Shown here: positions 17,352 through 27,171 of the stretch, piece after piece
How positions within the stretch are numbered: the stretch's first letter is position 1
Layout: each line of letters starts with the position of its first letter
From: Amycolatopsis australiensis
GTDB lineage: Bacteria > Actinomycetota > Actinomycetes > Mycobacteriales > Pseudonocardiaceae
Length of the DNA stretch: 64,000 nucleotides
Direction of reading: 5' to 3'
Assembly (NCBI RefSeq): GCF_900119165.1
Contig: NZ_FPJG01000006.1
Location: 3,534,001 to 3,598,000 of the forward strand
Program-made: the position numbers and the translations under genes
Notes under the pieces: generated by a model
Databases searched by the model: none
The model's input: the letters and a program-made list of their open reading frames with translations, nothing else
Told to the model about the DNA's origin: nothing

Positions 17352-18806
17352 ATGGCGTCCCGGTTCGTGGACCGCGCGGTCATCCACCTGACCGCCGGTG
17401 ACGGGGGCAACGGCTGTGCCTCGGTGCACCGCGAGAAGTTCAAGCCGCTCGGCGGCCCGGACGGCGGCAACGGCGGCAACGGCGGCGACGTCCTGCTGGT
17501 CGTCGATCCGAACGTGCACACCCTGCTCGACTTCCACTTCCGCCCGCACGCCAAGGCCGGCAACGGCAAGATGGGCCAGGGCGGCAACCGCGCCGGCGCG
17601 GCGGGGGAGTCGCTGGTGATGAAGGTGCCGTCCGGCACCGTCGTGTTCACCGAGGACGGCGAGCTGGTCGCCGACCTGGTCGGCCCGGGCACCACGTTCG
17701 TCGCCGCCCAGGGCGGCCGCGGCGGCCTCGGCAACGCCGCGCTCGCGTCGAAGGCCCGCAAGGCGCCCGGGTTCGCGCTGCTCGGCGAGCCGGGGGAGTC
17801 CCGCAGCCTCGTGCTGGAGCTGCGCTCGGTCGCCGACGTCGGGCTGCTCGGCTTCCCGTCCGCCGGCAAGTCGTCGCTGATCTCGGTGCTGTCCGCGGCG
17901 AAGCCGAAGATCGCCGACTACCCGTTCACGACGCTGGTCCCGAACCTCGGTGTCATCACCGGCGGCGACACGGTGTTCACGATGGCCGACGTGCCGGGCC
18001 TGATCCCGGGCGCGTCCGAGGGCAAGGGCCTCGGCCTCGACTTCCTCCGCCACATCGAGCGGTGCGCGGTGCTGGTGCACGTCGTCGACTGCGCCACGCT
18101 GGAGCCGGGCCGCGACCCCGTGTCCGATGTGGACGCGCTGGAGGCGGAGCTGGCCAAGTACACCCCGGGGCTCGGCGGGAAGCTCGAGGAGCGCCCGCGC
18201 GTGGTCGTGCTCAACAAGATCGACATCCCGGAGGCGGCGGAGCTCGCCGAGTTCGTCCGGCCCGAGTTCGAGGCCCGCGGCCTGCAGGTGTTCGAAGTCT
18301 CGACGGCGTCCCGCAAGGGTTTGCGCGAGCTGACGTTCGCGTTGGCCGCGATCGTCGAGGAGTACCGCGAGGCGCAGCCGGTGCTGGAGCCGGAGAAGAT
18401 CGTCCTGCGTCCCCTCGCCGTCGACGACTCCGGGTTCACCGTCGAGGTCGACCCCGCGGAGGAGGGCGCGTTCATCGTGCGCGGCGCCCGCCCGGAGCGG
18501 TGGATCCGCCAGACGGACTTCGGCAACGACGAGGCCGTCGGCTACCTGGCCGACCGGCTCAACCGCCTGGGTGTCGAAGACCAGCTGGCGAAGCTGGGCG
18601 CGAAGCCGGGCAGCCCGGTCACGATCGGCGACGTCCAGTTCGACTGGGAGCCGTCGACGCCTTCGGTGGCGGTCCACCTGTCCGGCCGCGGCACCGACGT
18701 CCGGCTGGAGCGCAGCGACCGCGTCGGCGCGGCCGAGCGCAAGGAAGCGCGCCGGATCCGCCGCGAGGGCACGGGCGAGTTCGACGACCTGGACGTCGAG
18801 GAGTGA
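17352..18806 (+). CDS. obg: GTPase Obg/CgtA
   Basis: 484-residue ribosome-associated GTPase involved in 50S assembly and stringent control. The Gly-rich Obg fold spans residues 1-157. The G domain has GFPSAGKSS (about 166), [20 protein letters not shown] and NKID. The OCT C-terminal domain (about 345-425) is followed by a short acidic tail, as in long actinobacterial Obg proteins. ATG 17352 after a terminator; the stop overlaps the proB start (GTGA). Confidence 0.97.
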   Translation: MASRFVDRAVIHLTAGDGGNGCASVHREKFKPLGGPDGGNGGNGGDVLLVVDPNVHTLLDFHFRPHAKAGNGKMGQGGNRAGAAGESLVMKVPSGTVVFTEDGELVADLVGPGTTFVAAQGGRGGLGNAALASKARKAPGFALLGEPGESRSLVLELRSVADVGLLGFPSAGKSSLISVLSAAKPKIADYPFTTLVPNLGVITGGDTVFTMADVPGLIPGASEGKGLGLDFLRHIERCAVLVHVVDCATLEPGRDPVSDVDALEAELAKYTPGLGGKLEERPRVVVLNKIDIPEAAELAEFVRPEFEARGLQVFEVSTASRKGLRELTFALAAIVEEYREAQPVLEPEKIVLRPLAVDDSGFTVEVDPAEEGAFIVRGARPERWIRQTDFGNDEAVGYLADRLNRLGVEDQLAKLGAKPGSPVTIGDVQFDWEPSTPSVAVHLSGRGTDVRLERSDRVGAAERKEARRIRREGTGEFDDLDVEE

Positions 18807-19912
18807 GCGGCACGCGCAAGGCCATCGCCGCGGCGCGGCGCCTGGTCGTCAAGGTCGGGTCGTCGGCGCTGACCACCGCCGGCAGCGGCCTGGACGTGGC
18901 CCGGCTGGACGCGCTGGTCGACGCGATCGCCGAGCGCGTCGCGCGGGACACGCAGATCGTGCTGGTGTCCTCGGGTGCGATCGGCGCCGGGCTGGCCCCG
19001 CTGTCGCTGGGCAAGCGGCCGCGTGATCTGGCGACGCAGCAGGCGGCGGCGAGCGTCGGCCAGCTGGCGCTGGCGCACGCGTACGCGGAGTCGTTCGGGC
19101 GGTATTCGCTGACGGTCGGGCAGGTGCTGCTGACGTCCGACGACGTCGTCCGGCGCTCCCACTACCGCAACGCGCAGCGGACGTTCTCGCGGCTGCTGGC
19201 GCTCGGCGCGGTCCCGGTGGTGAACGAGAACGACACGGTGGCCACCGAGGAAATCCGGTTCGGCGACAACGACCGCCTGGCCGCGCTGGTGGCCCACCTG
19301 ATCGGCGCGGACGCGCTGATCCTGCTGTCCGATGTGGACGGCCTGTACGACGGCGACCCGCGAGACGGCGCGACCCGGAAGCTGACCGAGGTCCTGTCGG
19401 AGTCCGATGTGGACGGAATCTCGGTCGGCATGTCGAGTTCGGGCTTGGGAACCGGCGGGATGGTGTCCAAGCTGGCGGCGGCCCGCACAGCGGCGGGCGC
19501 GGGCATCCCGGTACTGCTGGCGGCGGCTTCGGAGGCCTCGGCGGCACTGACGTCCGCTTCCCCGGGAACGGCGTTCGCCCCGGCCGACACGCGGCTGTCG
19601 GCCCGCAGGTTCTGGCTGGGCTACGCGGCGGACACGACGGGCAAGCTCCGCCTGGACGACGGCGCGGTGACGGCGGTGGTCCGCCGCCGCAGGTCCCTGC
19701 TGGCGGCGGGAATCACGGGCGTGGAAGGCGACTTCCAGGCGGGCGACGTGGTGGATCTGGTGGACGCGAAGGACCGGGCGGTGGCCCGCGGAGTGGTGGC
19801 CTTCGACGCGACGGAGCTGCCGGACCTGATCGGCCGTTCGACGCACGAGCTGCCGGCGGAGCAGCGGCGCGAGGTGGTCCACGCAGACGACCTGGTCCCC
19901 CTCCGCCGCTGA
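18803..19912 (+). CDS. proB: Glutamate 5-kinase
   Basis: First step of proline synthesis: ATP-dependent phosphorylation of L-glutamate. 369 residues, with an amino-acid-kinase domain ([10 protein letters not shown] at about 13-22, [40 protein letters not shown]) and a C-terminal PUA domain (about 285-360). The GTG at 18803 overlaps the obg stop by four bases, so the two are translationally coupled; the obg-proB pairing is common in actinomycetes. Confidence 0.97.
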   Translation: MSGTRKAIAAARRLVVKVGSSALTTAGSGLDVARLDALVDAIAERVARDTQIVLVSSGAIGAGLAPLSLGKRPRDLATQQAAASVGQLALAHAYAESFGRYSLTVGQVLLTSDDVVRRSHYRNAQRTFSRLLALGAVPVVNENDTVATEEIRFGDNDRLAALVAHLIGADALILLSDVDGLYDGDPRDGATRKLTEVLSESDVDGISVGMSSSGLGTGGMVSKLAAARTAAGAGIPVLLAAASEASAALTSASPGTAFAPADTRLSARRFWLGYAADTTGKLRLDDGAVTAVVRRRRSLLAAGITGVEGDFQAGDVVDLVDAKDRAVARGVVAFDATELPDLIGRSTHELPAEQRREVVHADDLVPLRR

Positions 19913-19960
19913 CGCTTCGCGCTCCGAACCCCGCCACCATCCCCGCGGACAGCGCCAGGC

Positions 19961-20674
19961 TCAGCCGATCGAGACCAGGCGGGCGCCGCCGTCGGCTTCC
20001 AGGACCGTGCCTGTCATGTTGCGGTTCGTCGCCGCCAACGCCACCACTTCCGCGACCTCGTCCGCCGTCGCCACGTGGCGGACCGGGACCGACGCCGCCG
20101 TCTGCGCGAAGAACCCTTCCCGCGCCTCCGCCGGCAACCCGCTCCACCAGGCCGTGTCCACGACACCCGGCGAAACCGCGTTCACCCGCCGCGGCGCCAG
20201 CTCGACCGCCAGCGGCTTGACCAGCGCCTCGACCGCCGCGTTCAGCGCCCCGATGCCCGCCGTCCCCGGCATCGACGCCCGCGCGCTGACCGCGCCCAGC
20301 AACGTGATCGACCCCTCCGCGGCCAGGTGCGGCAGTACGGCCTGGATCGTCGTCAGGTGCGCCCAGAACTTCGCGTCGAACGCCCGCCGCAGCACGGCGA
20401 GGTCCAGTGAAGCGATCGGGCCCATGCCCTCGGAGCCCGACAGGCTCACCACCAGCACGTCGATCGTGCCGAGCGACTCGGCCAGCGCCGCCATCGCCGC
20501 GCTGTCGCCGCCGTCGGCCTGGTGTCCCGTCAGCTGCGGGTCGCTCGCCGCGACGTCGTCGAGGCGTTCCTTGCCGCGTCCGGTCACGTGGACGTCGTAA
20601 CCCTGCGTCCGCAGCCGCCGCGCGGTCGCCAGGCCGATGCCCGAAGTGCCGCCGGCGACGAGAGCGATGCTCAT
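19961..20674 (-). CDS. SDR family oxidoreductase lacking the YxxxK catalytic pair
   Basis: 237-residue short-chain dehydrogenase/reductase. The nucleotide-binding motif AGGTSGIGLA (residues about 6-15) and the C-terminal SPGVVDT and GTVLEADGG segments are normal. The active-site helix reads GTAGIGALNAAVEAL where YxxxK is expected: Tyr is replaced by Ile and Lys by Asn, so a classical SDR reaction is unlikely. Start ATG 20674 with GGGGGA upstream. Divergent from a TetR regulator with a palindromic site between, so probably its target. Confidence 0.85.
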   Translation of the reverse strand: MSIALVAGGTSGIGLATARRLRTQGYDVHVTGRGKERLDDVAASDPQLTGHQADGGDSAAMAALAESLGTIDVLVVSLSGSEGMGPIASLDLAVLRRAFDAKFWAHLTTIQAVLPHLAAEGSITLLGAVSARASMPGTAGIGALNAAVEALVKPLAVELAPRRVNAVSPGVVDTAWWSGLPAEAREGFFAQTAASVPVRHVATADEVAEVVALAATNRNMTGTVLEADGGARLVSIG

Positions 20675-20697
20675 GCTTGTCCCCCATTTCGAACCGG

Positions 20698-20722
20698 AAC
20701 GTCTCGTTTCGAATCCGACGTT
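20698..20722. promoter_or_regulatory. Putative TetR operator between SDR and tetR
   Basis: Inverted repeat AACGTC ... GACGTT, 13-bp spacer centred on TTTCGAA, filling the 61-bp space between the divergent starts. The size and position fit a TetR-dimer site controlling both genes. Confidence 0.55.
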
Positions 20723-20735
20723 ACCATCGGATCCC

Positions 20736-21335
20736 ATGACCGACCAGTCCCGTCCCGGCCGCAAGCGCAGCGAGCAGAGCCGGCTGGCGATCCTCGCCGC
20801 CACGCTCGACCTGGTCGCGGAGGCCGGCTACGGCGCGCTGACCGTCGAGGGCATCGCCGCCCGCTCCGGCGTCGGCAAGCAGACGATCTACCGCTGGTGG
20901 CCCTCGAAGGCCGACGTCCTGCTCGACGCGCTCGCGACGAAGGCCGACCTGCACGTGCCGATCCCGGACGAGGGGTCGTTCCGCGCCGACCTCGCGCACT
21001 TCCTGGGCAGCACGTTCGAGCTGGGCGAGAAAGCGCAGGTCGCGGACACGCTGCGCGCGCTGATGGCCCAGGCCCAGATCGACCCGGAGTTCGGCAAGCG
21101 GTTCCGCGAGGACTTCCTGCAGCGCCGCCGCGAAGCCCTCGGCACGCTGGTCGGCCGCGCCCGCGAGCGCGGCGAACTGCCCGCGGGCGTCCGGCCCGGC
21201 ACGGTGATCGACGTCGTGTTCGGCACGCTGTGGTACCGGCTCCTCGCGACGCGGGAGCCGGTCAACCGCGGCCTGGCCGACGAGCTGGTGAAGTTGCTGG
21301 CCGATCACGGCATCTCGACGGCCGAAACCCGGTAG
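20736..21335 (+). CDS. TetR/AcrR family transcriptional regulator
   Basis: 199 residues. The N-terminal HTH (about 14-60) includes the recognition-helix sequence GVGKQTIYRWWPSKADVL. The C-terminal ligand domain (about 80-195) is of the common actinomycete TetR_C type. Start ATG 20736 (MTDQSRPGRK). Divergent from the SDR gene; probably represses it and itself through the palindrome between them. Ligand unknown. Confidence 0.9.
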   Translation: MTDQSRPGRKRSEQSRLAILAATLDLVAEAGYGALTVEGIAARSGVGKQTIYRWWPSKADVLLDALATKADLHVPIPDEGSFRADLAHFLGSTFELGEKAQVADTLRALMAQAQIDPEFGKRFREDFLQRRREALGTLVGRARERGELPAGVRPGTVIDVVFGTLWYRLLATREPVNRGLADELVKLLADHGISTAETR

Positions 21336-21365
21336 CGCGCCGAGAACCTGCGGTTGGCGTGCTTC

Positions 21366-23090
21366 TCAGAGCCGTTCCGGTGCTTCGATGCCGAGCAGCG
21401 AGAGCCCGAGTGCCAGCGTCTGCGACGTCAGTGAAGTCAACCTCAGCCGCGAAGCGCGCAACTCCGGTGAAGACGCTTTCAGAACCGGGCATTCCTCGAA
21501 GAATCGCGAGAAGATCACCGCAGTCTCGTACAGGTACGTGCACAGCTTGTGTGGCGCGTAACCGTTCGTCGTGGCCTTCAGCGCTTCGCCGAAGCTAAGC
21601 AGCTTGAGCGCCAGCGTGCGCTCCGCCGGCATATCCAACGTGATGTCCGTGCCGTCCGGCACCCCGTCAGCCTTCCGGAGAATCGACTGCGTCCGCGCGT
21701 GGGCGTACTGCAGGTACACGGAAGTGTTGCCTTCCTTGGCGAGCATCCGGTCCCAGGCGAAGACGTAGTCGCGTTCGCGGTCACCGGACAGGTCGGCGTA
21801 CTTCACCGCGCCGATGCCGACCGCCCGTGCGACGCCGGCCTGCCCGGCCGCGTCGAGGTCGCTGCGTTCGGCGACGACCTCGGCCGCCTGCTTCACGGCT
21901 TCGGTGAGCAGATCGGCCAGCTTCACCGTGTCGCCGGCACGGGTCCGCATGGTCTTGCCGTCGGCGCCCAGCACCGTCCCGAAGCCGATGTGCTCGGCGT
22001 GCCCGGTCAGCCAGCCCGCCGCGCGGCAGACGGCGAACACCATCGCGAAGTGCTGGGCCTGCGGCGTTCCGACGACGTAGAGCAGGTCCGTGGCACCGCG
22101 CTCGGCGGTCCAGTACCGGACGGTGGCCAGGTCGGTCGCGGCGTACCCGTACCCGCCGTCGCGCTTGCGGACGATCAGCGGCAGCCGGTCGCCTTCCCGG
22201 TTGCGGAACCCTTCGGGGAACACGCAGACCGCGCCATCGCTGATCTCGGTCAACCCGGCCCTTTCGAGATCATCGACCACCGCGGCGAGATACGGGTTGT
22301 AGAAGCTTTCGCCGTAGATGTCCTTGCCCGTCAACGAAATCTCGAGCAGCGCGTAGACCTCGTCGAAGTGCCGGGTCGACTCGGCGACGAGTTCCCGCCA
22401 GACGGCCAGGGTTTCTTCGTCACCACGCTGCAGCAGCACGACGCGATTGCGCGACCGCGTGGCGAACGCTTCGTCGCTGTCGAACTTCCGGCGTGCTTCG
22501 CGGTAGAAGGTGTCGAGGTCGGCGATGGCCCGTTGCTCCGCCGGCGCGTCGAGGAGGTGCTCGATGAGCATGCCGAACGGCGTACCCCAGTCGCCGAGGT
22601 GGTTGTGCGGCAGCACTTCGTGCCCGGCGAAGCGCAGCAACCGGGCCAGGGCGTCGCCGATCACCGTCGTCCGCAGGTGCCCGACGTGCATTTCCTTCGC
22701 GACGTTCGGACTGCTGTAGTCCAGCGCGATCCGCCGCGGCGCAGGGGTTTCCGGGACGCCGAGACGCGGATCGCCGAGCAACGCGGCTGTTCGGTCTTCG
22801 AGCCATTCCCTGCGCAGCGCGAAGTTCAGGAATCCGGGTCCGGCGACTTCGGGTGGGTCGGCGATCCCGCCGAGTTCGAGCGCCCCGGCGATCAGCGCGG
22901 CGACCTCGCGCGGCGGGCGGCCGAGCCGTTTGCCCAGGCTCATCGCCAGGTTGGCCTGGTAGTCGACGCCCTCGCGCGGCGACGCCTGGACCAGCGCCTG
23001 CTCCGGCGTCAGTGCGACGTCCAGCGCCTCACCGGCGGCGGCCACCACGCGGCGCGCCAGCTCCTCGGTAACGTCGGCGGTCTGCTGCAC
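21366..23090 (-). CDS. argS: Arginine--tRNA ligase
   Basis: 574-residue class I synthetase. The Arg-tRNA N-terminal additional domain is about 1-90. The HIGH-type motif HVGH (135-138) sits in SSPNVAKEMHVGHLRTT. The class I core and the C-terminal anticodon-binding DALR domain (about 455-574) are complete. No canonical KMSKS is evident, as expected for many ArgRS enzymes. The gene is not beside lysA-hom-thrC-thrB, where the housekeeping argS of many actinobacteria lies, so it may be a second copy. It converges with tetR. Confidence 0.95.
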   Translation of the reverse strand: MQQTADVTEELARRVVAAAGEALDVALTPEQALVQASPREGVDYQANLAMSLGKRLGRPPREVAALIAGALELGGIADPPEVAGPGFLNFALRREWLEDRTAALLGDPRLGVPETPAPRRIALDYSSPNVAKEMHVGHLRTTVIGDALARLLRFAGHEVLPHNHLGDWGTPFGMLIEHLLDAPAEQRAIADLDTFYREARRKFDSDEAFATRSRNRVVLLQRGDEETLAVWRELVAESTRHFDEVYALLEISLTGKDIYGESFYNPYLAAVVDDLERAGLTEISDGAVCVFPEGFRNREGDRLPLIVRKRDGGYGYAATDLATVRYWTAERGATDLLYVVGTPQAQHFAMVFAVCRAAGWLTGHAEHIGFGTVLGADGKTMRTRAGDTVKLADLLTEAVKQAAEVVAERSDLDAAGQAGVARAVGIGAVKYADLSGDRERDYVFAWDRMLAKEGNTSVYLQYAHARTQSILRKADGVPDGTDITLDMPAERTLALKLLSFGEALKATTNGYAPHKLCTYLYETAVIFSRFFEECPVLKASSPELRASRLRLTSLTSQTLALGLSLLGIEAPERL

Positions 23091-23226
23091 GGTGTCCCTC
23101 CTTCGGCTCGGTCGCGGAGCCCGCAGCGTAGCGAGCGTGACCGTCCGGTGACGAAGGGTTTAGCGCAGCTCGCTGCCGTTCGCTTCGGCAGTGTGAGGAT
23201 GACGGCGAACGCGATGGCCGCGCCTC

Positions 23227-25338
23227 TCAGGCCGTGCTGGCCAGCGCGAACGGCAGCACGGCGGGCGCACCGGCCTTCCTCAGCAGGCGCGCGGCCAGCG
23301 TCATGGTCCAGCCGGTGTCGATGACGTCGTCCACGAGCAGGACCGGCCCGGCGGGCAGCGCCGCCGCGAGGTCGGCGGGCATGCTCATCCGCCGCCACAG
23401 GTCGGCCAGCCGTTGCGCGCTGTTCGCCTGGCGCGGTGGTGGCCCTTCGGCGTCGAGCGCGCCGAGGAAGTCCAGCCTGCCGACTTCGGCCAGCCGCGTC
23501 GCGAGGCTGTACACGAGCTGTGGCCGCGTCGACGAGGGCACCGCGACGACCGCCACCGGCCGTTGTGCCCACTGCCAGCCGGCGAGCACCTGGACGCACG
23601 CCTTGAACACCGAGTCCGGCACCTCCGCGTCCTTCGCCTGTGGCCCGACGAGTTCCCGCAACCGGTTGCCCCAGCCGACGTCGGTGAGCCGCCCGAGCAC
23701 CTGGCCCGGCTCCGCCTGGTCGTCGGCGGAGATCCGGCCGGACACCGGAATGTCCAAAGAGGACATGCCGGTCGGCCACTGCTTGCGCGGCGCGACCTCG
23801 ACGCCCGGACGCTGAAGCCGTTCGCGGGTGGCTTCGGCGACCTCCTCGGCCACCGTCGTGTCCCAGTGCTGCCCGGTGCAGTTGTCACACCGACCGCACG
23901 GCGCCGCCTCCGGGTCGTCGAGCTGGCGCCGCAGGTATTCCATCCGGCAGCCTTCGGTCGCCAGGTAGCCGAGCATCGCCTCCTGCTCGCGGTCCCGGGC
24001 CTCGGCGACCCGCTTGTACCGCCCGCGGTCGTACTCCCAGTTCTCACCCGTGCTCACCCAGCCGCCCTTGACGCGCCGCACCGCGCCGTCGACGTCCAGC
24101 ACCTTGAGCACCATCTCCAGCCGGGAGCGGGAAAGCTCCACGGACGGCTCGAGCGCGGCCGTCGAAAGGGGACGGTCGGCGTAGGCGAGCGTGTTCAGCA
24201 CCTGGGTCACGCGCAGTTCGTCGGGGAAGGCGAGCGACCCGAAGTACGCCCAGATCGCCCGGTCCTCCTCGCCGGGCAGCAGGACGACCTCGGCGCGGTC
24301 CACGCCACGCCCGGCGCGGCCCACCTGCTGGTAGTACGCGATCGGCGACGACGGCGCGCCGAGGTGCACGACGAACCCGAGGTCCGGCTTGTCGAACCCC
24401 ATGCCCAGCGCGGACGTCGCGACCAGCGCCTTGACCCGGTTGCCGAGCAGGTCGTCCTCGGCCGCCTGCCGGTCGGCCGGGTCGGTCTTGCCGGTGTAGG
24501 CCGCGACCGGGTAACCGCGGTCCTTCAGCAGCGACGCGACGTCGTGCGCCGCCGCGACGGTCAGCGTGTAGATGATCCCCGAGCCGGGCAGCTCGGCCAG
24601 GTGCTCCGCGAGCCAGGCCAGCCGCGCCTGCGACGTCGGCAGCCGGCACACCGACAACCGCAGGCTTTCCCGGTCGAGGCTGCCGCGCAGCACCAGCGTG
24701 TCCGCGCCGCTGCCCAGCCCCAGCTGCTCGGCGACGTCGGTGACCACGCGGTCGTTCGCGGTCGCCGTCGTCGCCAGCACCGGCACGCCGTCGGGCAGGT
24801 CGCCCAGCAGCGTGCGCAGGCGCCGGTAGTCCGGCCGGAAGTCGTGCCCCCAGTCGGAGATGCAGTGCGCCTCGTCGACCACCAGCAGCCCGGTGCTCGC
24901 GGTCAGCTGCGGCAGCACGTTGTCCCGGAAGTCCGGGTTGTTCAGCCGTTCCGGGCTGACCAGCAGCACGTCGACCTCGCCCGCCGCGACCGCGGCCTGG
25001 ACCTGCTCCCACTCCTGCGGGTTGGCGGAGTTCATGGTCGCCGCGTGGATCCCGGCGCGCGCCGCCGCCGAGATCTGGTTGCGCATCAGGGCCAGCAGCG
25101 GCGAGACGATGACCGTCGGCCCGCTGCCCTGTTCCCGCAGCAATGCGGTGGCCAGGAAGTACACCGCCGACTTGCCCCAGCCGGTGCGTTGCACGACCAG
25201 CGCGCGGCGCCGCTGGGCGACCAGTGCCTCGATGGCCGTCCACTGGTCTTCGCGCAGCTTCGCCGAGTCGCCGGCCAGTGCCCGGAGGAGGGCCTCGGCG
25301 CGGTCGCGGAGTGCTGAGGTGGTGCTGGTGGTGTCCAC
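23227..25338 (-). CDS. RecQ-family helicase with C-terminal phosphoribosyltransferase-like domain
   Basis: 703 residues from the GTG at 25338. The frame is open further upstream (to 25473), but homology begins here. Superfamily 2 motifs: QRTGWGKS (Walker A, about 50-57), DEAH (155-158) followed by [14 protein letters not shown], and motif [12 protein letters not shown] zinc-binding cluster [10 protein letters not shown]...CGRCDNC follows. Instead of clear RQC/HRDC domains, the C-terminal part (about 500-703) ends with [14 protein letters not shown], a PRPP-binding loop of type I phosphoribosyltransferases. Likely DNA repair; the nucleotide-related role of the second domain is unknown. Confidence 0.9.
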   Translation of the reverse strand: MDTTSTTSALRDRAEALLRALAGDSAKLREDQWTAIEALVAQRRRALVVQRTGWGKSAVYFLATALLREQGSGPTVIVSPLLALMRNQISAAARAGIHAATMNSANPQEWEQVQAAVAAGEVDVLLVSPERLNNPDFRDNVLPQLTASTGLLVVDEAHCISDWGHDFRPDYRRLRTLLGDLPDGVPVLATTATANDRVVTDVAEQLGLGSGADTLVLRGSLDRESLRLSVCRLPTSQARLAWLAEHLAELPGSGIIYTLTVAAAHDVASLLKDRGYPVAAYTGKTDPADRQAAEDDLLGNRVKALVATSALGMGFDKPDLGFVVHLGAPSSPIAYYQQVGRAGRGVDRAEVVLLPGEEDRAIWAYFGSLAFPDELRVTQVLNTLAYADRPLSTAALEPSVELSRSRLEMVLKVLDVDGAVRRVKGGWVSTGENWEYDRGRYKRVAEARDREQEAMLGYLATEGCRMEYLRRQLDDPEAAPCGRCDNCTGQHWDTTVAEEVAEATRERLQRPGVEVAPRKQWPTGMSSLDIPVSGRISADDQAEPGQVLGRLTDVGWGNRLRELVGPQAKDAEVPDSVFKACVQVLAGWQWAQRPVAVVAVPSSTRPQLVYSLATRLAEVGRLDFLGALDAEGPPPRQANSAQRLADLWRRMSMPADLAAALPAGPVLLVDDVIDTGWTMTLAARLLRKAGAPAVLPFALASTA

Positions 25339-25384
25339 GTCCCCACGTCTACCCCATGGCACCGACAGATCGGGAATCGGCGGC

Positions 25385-25407
25385 GTCGCGAACGGACCGT
25401 TCGCGAC
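25385..25407. promoter_or_regulatory. 23-bp perfect palindrome upstream of recQ
   Basis: GTCGCGAACGG, central A, CCGTTCGCGAC: eleven paired bases on each side. It lies 47 bp upstream of the recQ-like start and 105 bp before nadD. Regulator unknown. Confidence 0.6.
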
Positions 25408-25422
25408 GAATACCGGCGGTAA

Positions 25423-25438
25423 TGTGATCTGAATCACA
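25423..25438. promoter_or_regulatory. Perfect Crp/FNR-type site TGTGA-N6-TCACA
   Basis: TGTGATCTGAATCACA matches the Crp consensus TGTGA-N6-TCACA exactly. It lies between the divergent recQ-like gene and nadD, centred about 81 bp before the nadD ATG. A TATAGG -10 candidate at 25496-25501 would place it near -77 for nadD. Confidence 0.7.
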
Positions 25439-25511
25439 AGTTCTGCCCGGTCGGGCGAGGTGGCGCACAGCACCCCGCTCGCGCGCGTTCGGCTGTATAG
25501 GCTCTCCGGTC

Positions 25512-26105
25512 ATGTCACCACGGCGGATCGGGGTCATGGGCGGCACTTTCGACCCCGTGCACCACGGCCACCTCGTCGCGGCCAGCGAGGTCCAGTCCCG
25601 GTTCGGGCTCGACGAGGTGATCTTCGTCCCGACCGGGCAGCCGTGGCAGAAGACCGGCCGCCAGGTCACCAGGGCCGAGGACCGTTACCTGATGACCGTG
25701 ATCGCGACCGCGTCCAACCCGGTGTTCTCGGTCAGCCGCGTCGACATCGACCGCGGCGGCCAGACCTACACCGTCGACACGCTGCGCGACCTGCACGCCG
25801 AGTACCCCGACGACCAGCTGTTCTTCATCACCGGCGCCGACGCGCTCGAGCAGATCCTCACCTGGCACAAGGCCGACGAGCTGTTCGACTTCGCGCACTT
25901 CATCGGCGTCACCCGCCCCGGCTACCGGCTCAACTCGCATCACCTGCCCAGCGGCAAGGTGAGCCTCGTCGAGGTCACGGCGATGGCGATCTCGTCCACC
26001 GGCTGCCGTGAGCGCGTCGAACGCGGGGAGCCGGTCTGGTACCTCGTGCCCGACGGCGTCGTCCGCTACATCGCCAAGAAGGATCTCTACCGGAAGAGCG
26101 ACTGA
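25512..26105 (+). CDS. nadD: Nicotinate-nucleotide adenylyltransferase
   Basis: Forms deamido-NAD from nicotinate mononucleotide and ATP. 197 residues; [12 protein letters not shown] (residues 10-21) contains the HxGH nucleotidyltransferase motif, and the C-terminal [10 protein letters not shown] matches the family ISSTxIR motif except that Cys-Arg replaces Ile-Arg. ATG 25512, 11 bp after a TATAGG box, suggesting a very short leader. First gene of nadD-rsfS-gpgP-octT, the same order as in Mycobacterium. Confidence 0.96.
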   Translation: MSPRRIGVMGGTFDPVHHGHLVAASEVQSRFGLDEVIFVPTGQPWQKTGRQVTRAEDRYLMTVIATASNPVFSVSRVDIDRGGQTYTVDTLRDLHAEYPDDQLFFITGADALEQILTWHKADELFDFAHFIGVTRPGYRLNSHHLPSGKVSLVEVTAMAISSTGCRERVERGEPVWYLVPDGVVRYIAKKDLYRKSD

Positions 26106-26164
26106 AGCACCCCTGGTCCCGGCGGGTACCCTTCTCCAGCGAACCCGATCTGAGAAGGAGCACC

Positions 26165-26560
26165 GTGGCAGCCACGTCCGAGGCACGAGAGCTGGCCGTA
26201 GCGGCCGCACACGCGGCGGCGGACAAGAAGGCCAGCGACGTCGTCGTGCTGGACGTGTCCGAGCAGCTCGTCATCACCGACGCCTTCGTCATCGCCTCCG
26301 CGTCCAACGAGCGACTGGTCGGCGCGATCGTCGACAACGTCGAGGAGAAGCTGCGGGAAAGCGGCCACAAGCCGGTCCGCCGCGAAGGCGCGCGCGAAGG
26401 GCGCTGGGTGCTGCTCGACTACGTCGACGTCGTCGTCCACGTCCAGCACGTCGAAGAGCGCACCTTCTACGGCCTCGAGCGGCTGTGGAAGGACTGCCCG
26501 CGCATCGAGGTGGACGGTCTCGCGGAGCCTCCCGCCGACGAGGACCCGGACGCCCCGTGA
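26165..26560 (+). CDS. rsfS: Ribosomal silencing factor RsfS
   Basis: 131-residue RsfS/DUF143 protein, which binds L14 on the 50S subunit and blocks subunit joining in starvation. VVLDVSEQLVITDAFVIASA and the WVLLDYVDVVVHVQ segment are family signatures. GTG 26165 with GAAGGAG upstream. The stop overlaps the next start (GTGA). Confidence 0.96.
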   Translation: MAATSEARELAVAAAHAAADKKASDVVVLDVSEQLVITDAFVIASASNERLVGAIVDNVEEKLRESGHKPVRREGAREGRWVLLDYVDVVVHVQHVEERTFYGLERLWKDCPRIEVDGLAEPPADEDPDAP

Positions 26561-27168
26561 GTCCGCGGCGGCTCGTGCTCTGGCGCCACGGCGAGACGGA
26601 CTACAACGCCGCCGGGCGGATGCAGGGGCACCTCGACTCGGCGCTGACCCCGGTCGGCTGGAACCAGGCCCGGTTCGCGGTCCCCGCGCTGGCCCGGTTT
26701 TCCCCGGACCTCGTCATCGCCAGCGACCTGCGCCGCGCCACCGACACGGCCACCGTGCTCACCGAGGCGATCGGCGTGCCGCTGCGGATCGACAAGCGGC
26801 TGCGCGAGACGCACCTGGGCGAGTGGCAGGGGCTCACCGGCGCGGAGGTCGACGAGGCCTACCCCGGCGAGCGTGCCCGCTGGCGCACCGACGCGACGTG
26901 GGCGCCGCCGGGCGGCGAGAACCGCCTCGACGTCGCCGACCGCGCGAGCGAGGTGGTCGCCGACCTGCAGGCCACGCCCGAAGTGGGTGACACCGTGCTG
27001 CTGGCCGCGCACGGCGGGCTGATCACCGCGCTGACCGCGCGGCTGCTGAACCTGCCGGTGGAGGCCTGGCCGTCGCTGGGCGGCATCTCGAACTGCCACT
27101 GGGTGGAGCTGGGCCTGCGCGACGGGAAGTGGCGGCTGCACGCCTACAACGCGGGGATGCACGGCTAG
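26557..27168 (+). CDS. gpgP: Histidine phosphatase, probable glucosyl-3-phosphoglycerate phosphatase
   Basis: 203-residue phosphoglycerate-mutase-superfamily enzyme. LWRHGETDYN carries the phosphorylated His of the RHG motif; the second His is in AAHGGLI. Its place between rsfS and an octanoyltransferase-type gene matches Mycobacterium (Rv2420c-Rv2419c-Rv2418c), where it dephosphorylates glucosyl-3-phosphoglycerate in methylglucose lipopolysaccharide synthesis. Start GTG 26557, coupled to rsfS. The substrate is inferred from context; a general phosphatase is the alternative. Confidence 0.85.
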   Translation: MSPRRLVLWRHGETDYNAAGRMQGHLDSALTPVGWNQARFAVPALARFSPDLVIASDLRRATDTATVLTEAIGVPLRIDKRLRETHLGEWQGLTGAEVDEAYPGERARWRTDATWAPPGGENRLDVADRASEVVADLQATPEVGDTVLLAAHGGLITALTARLLNLPVEAWPSLGGISNCHWVELGLRDGKWRLHAYNAGMHG

Positions 27169-27171
27169 CCG

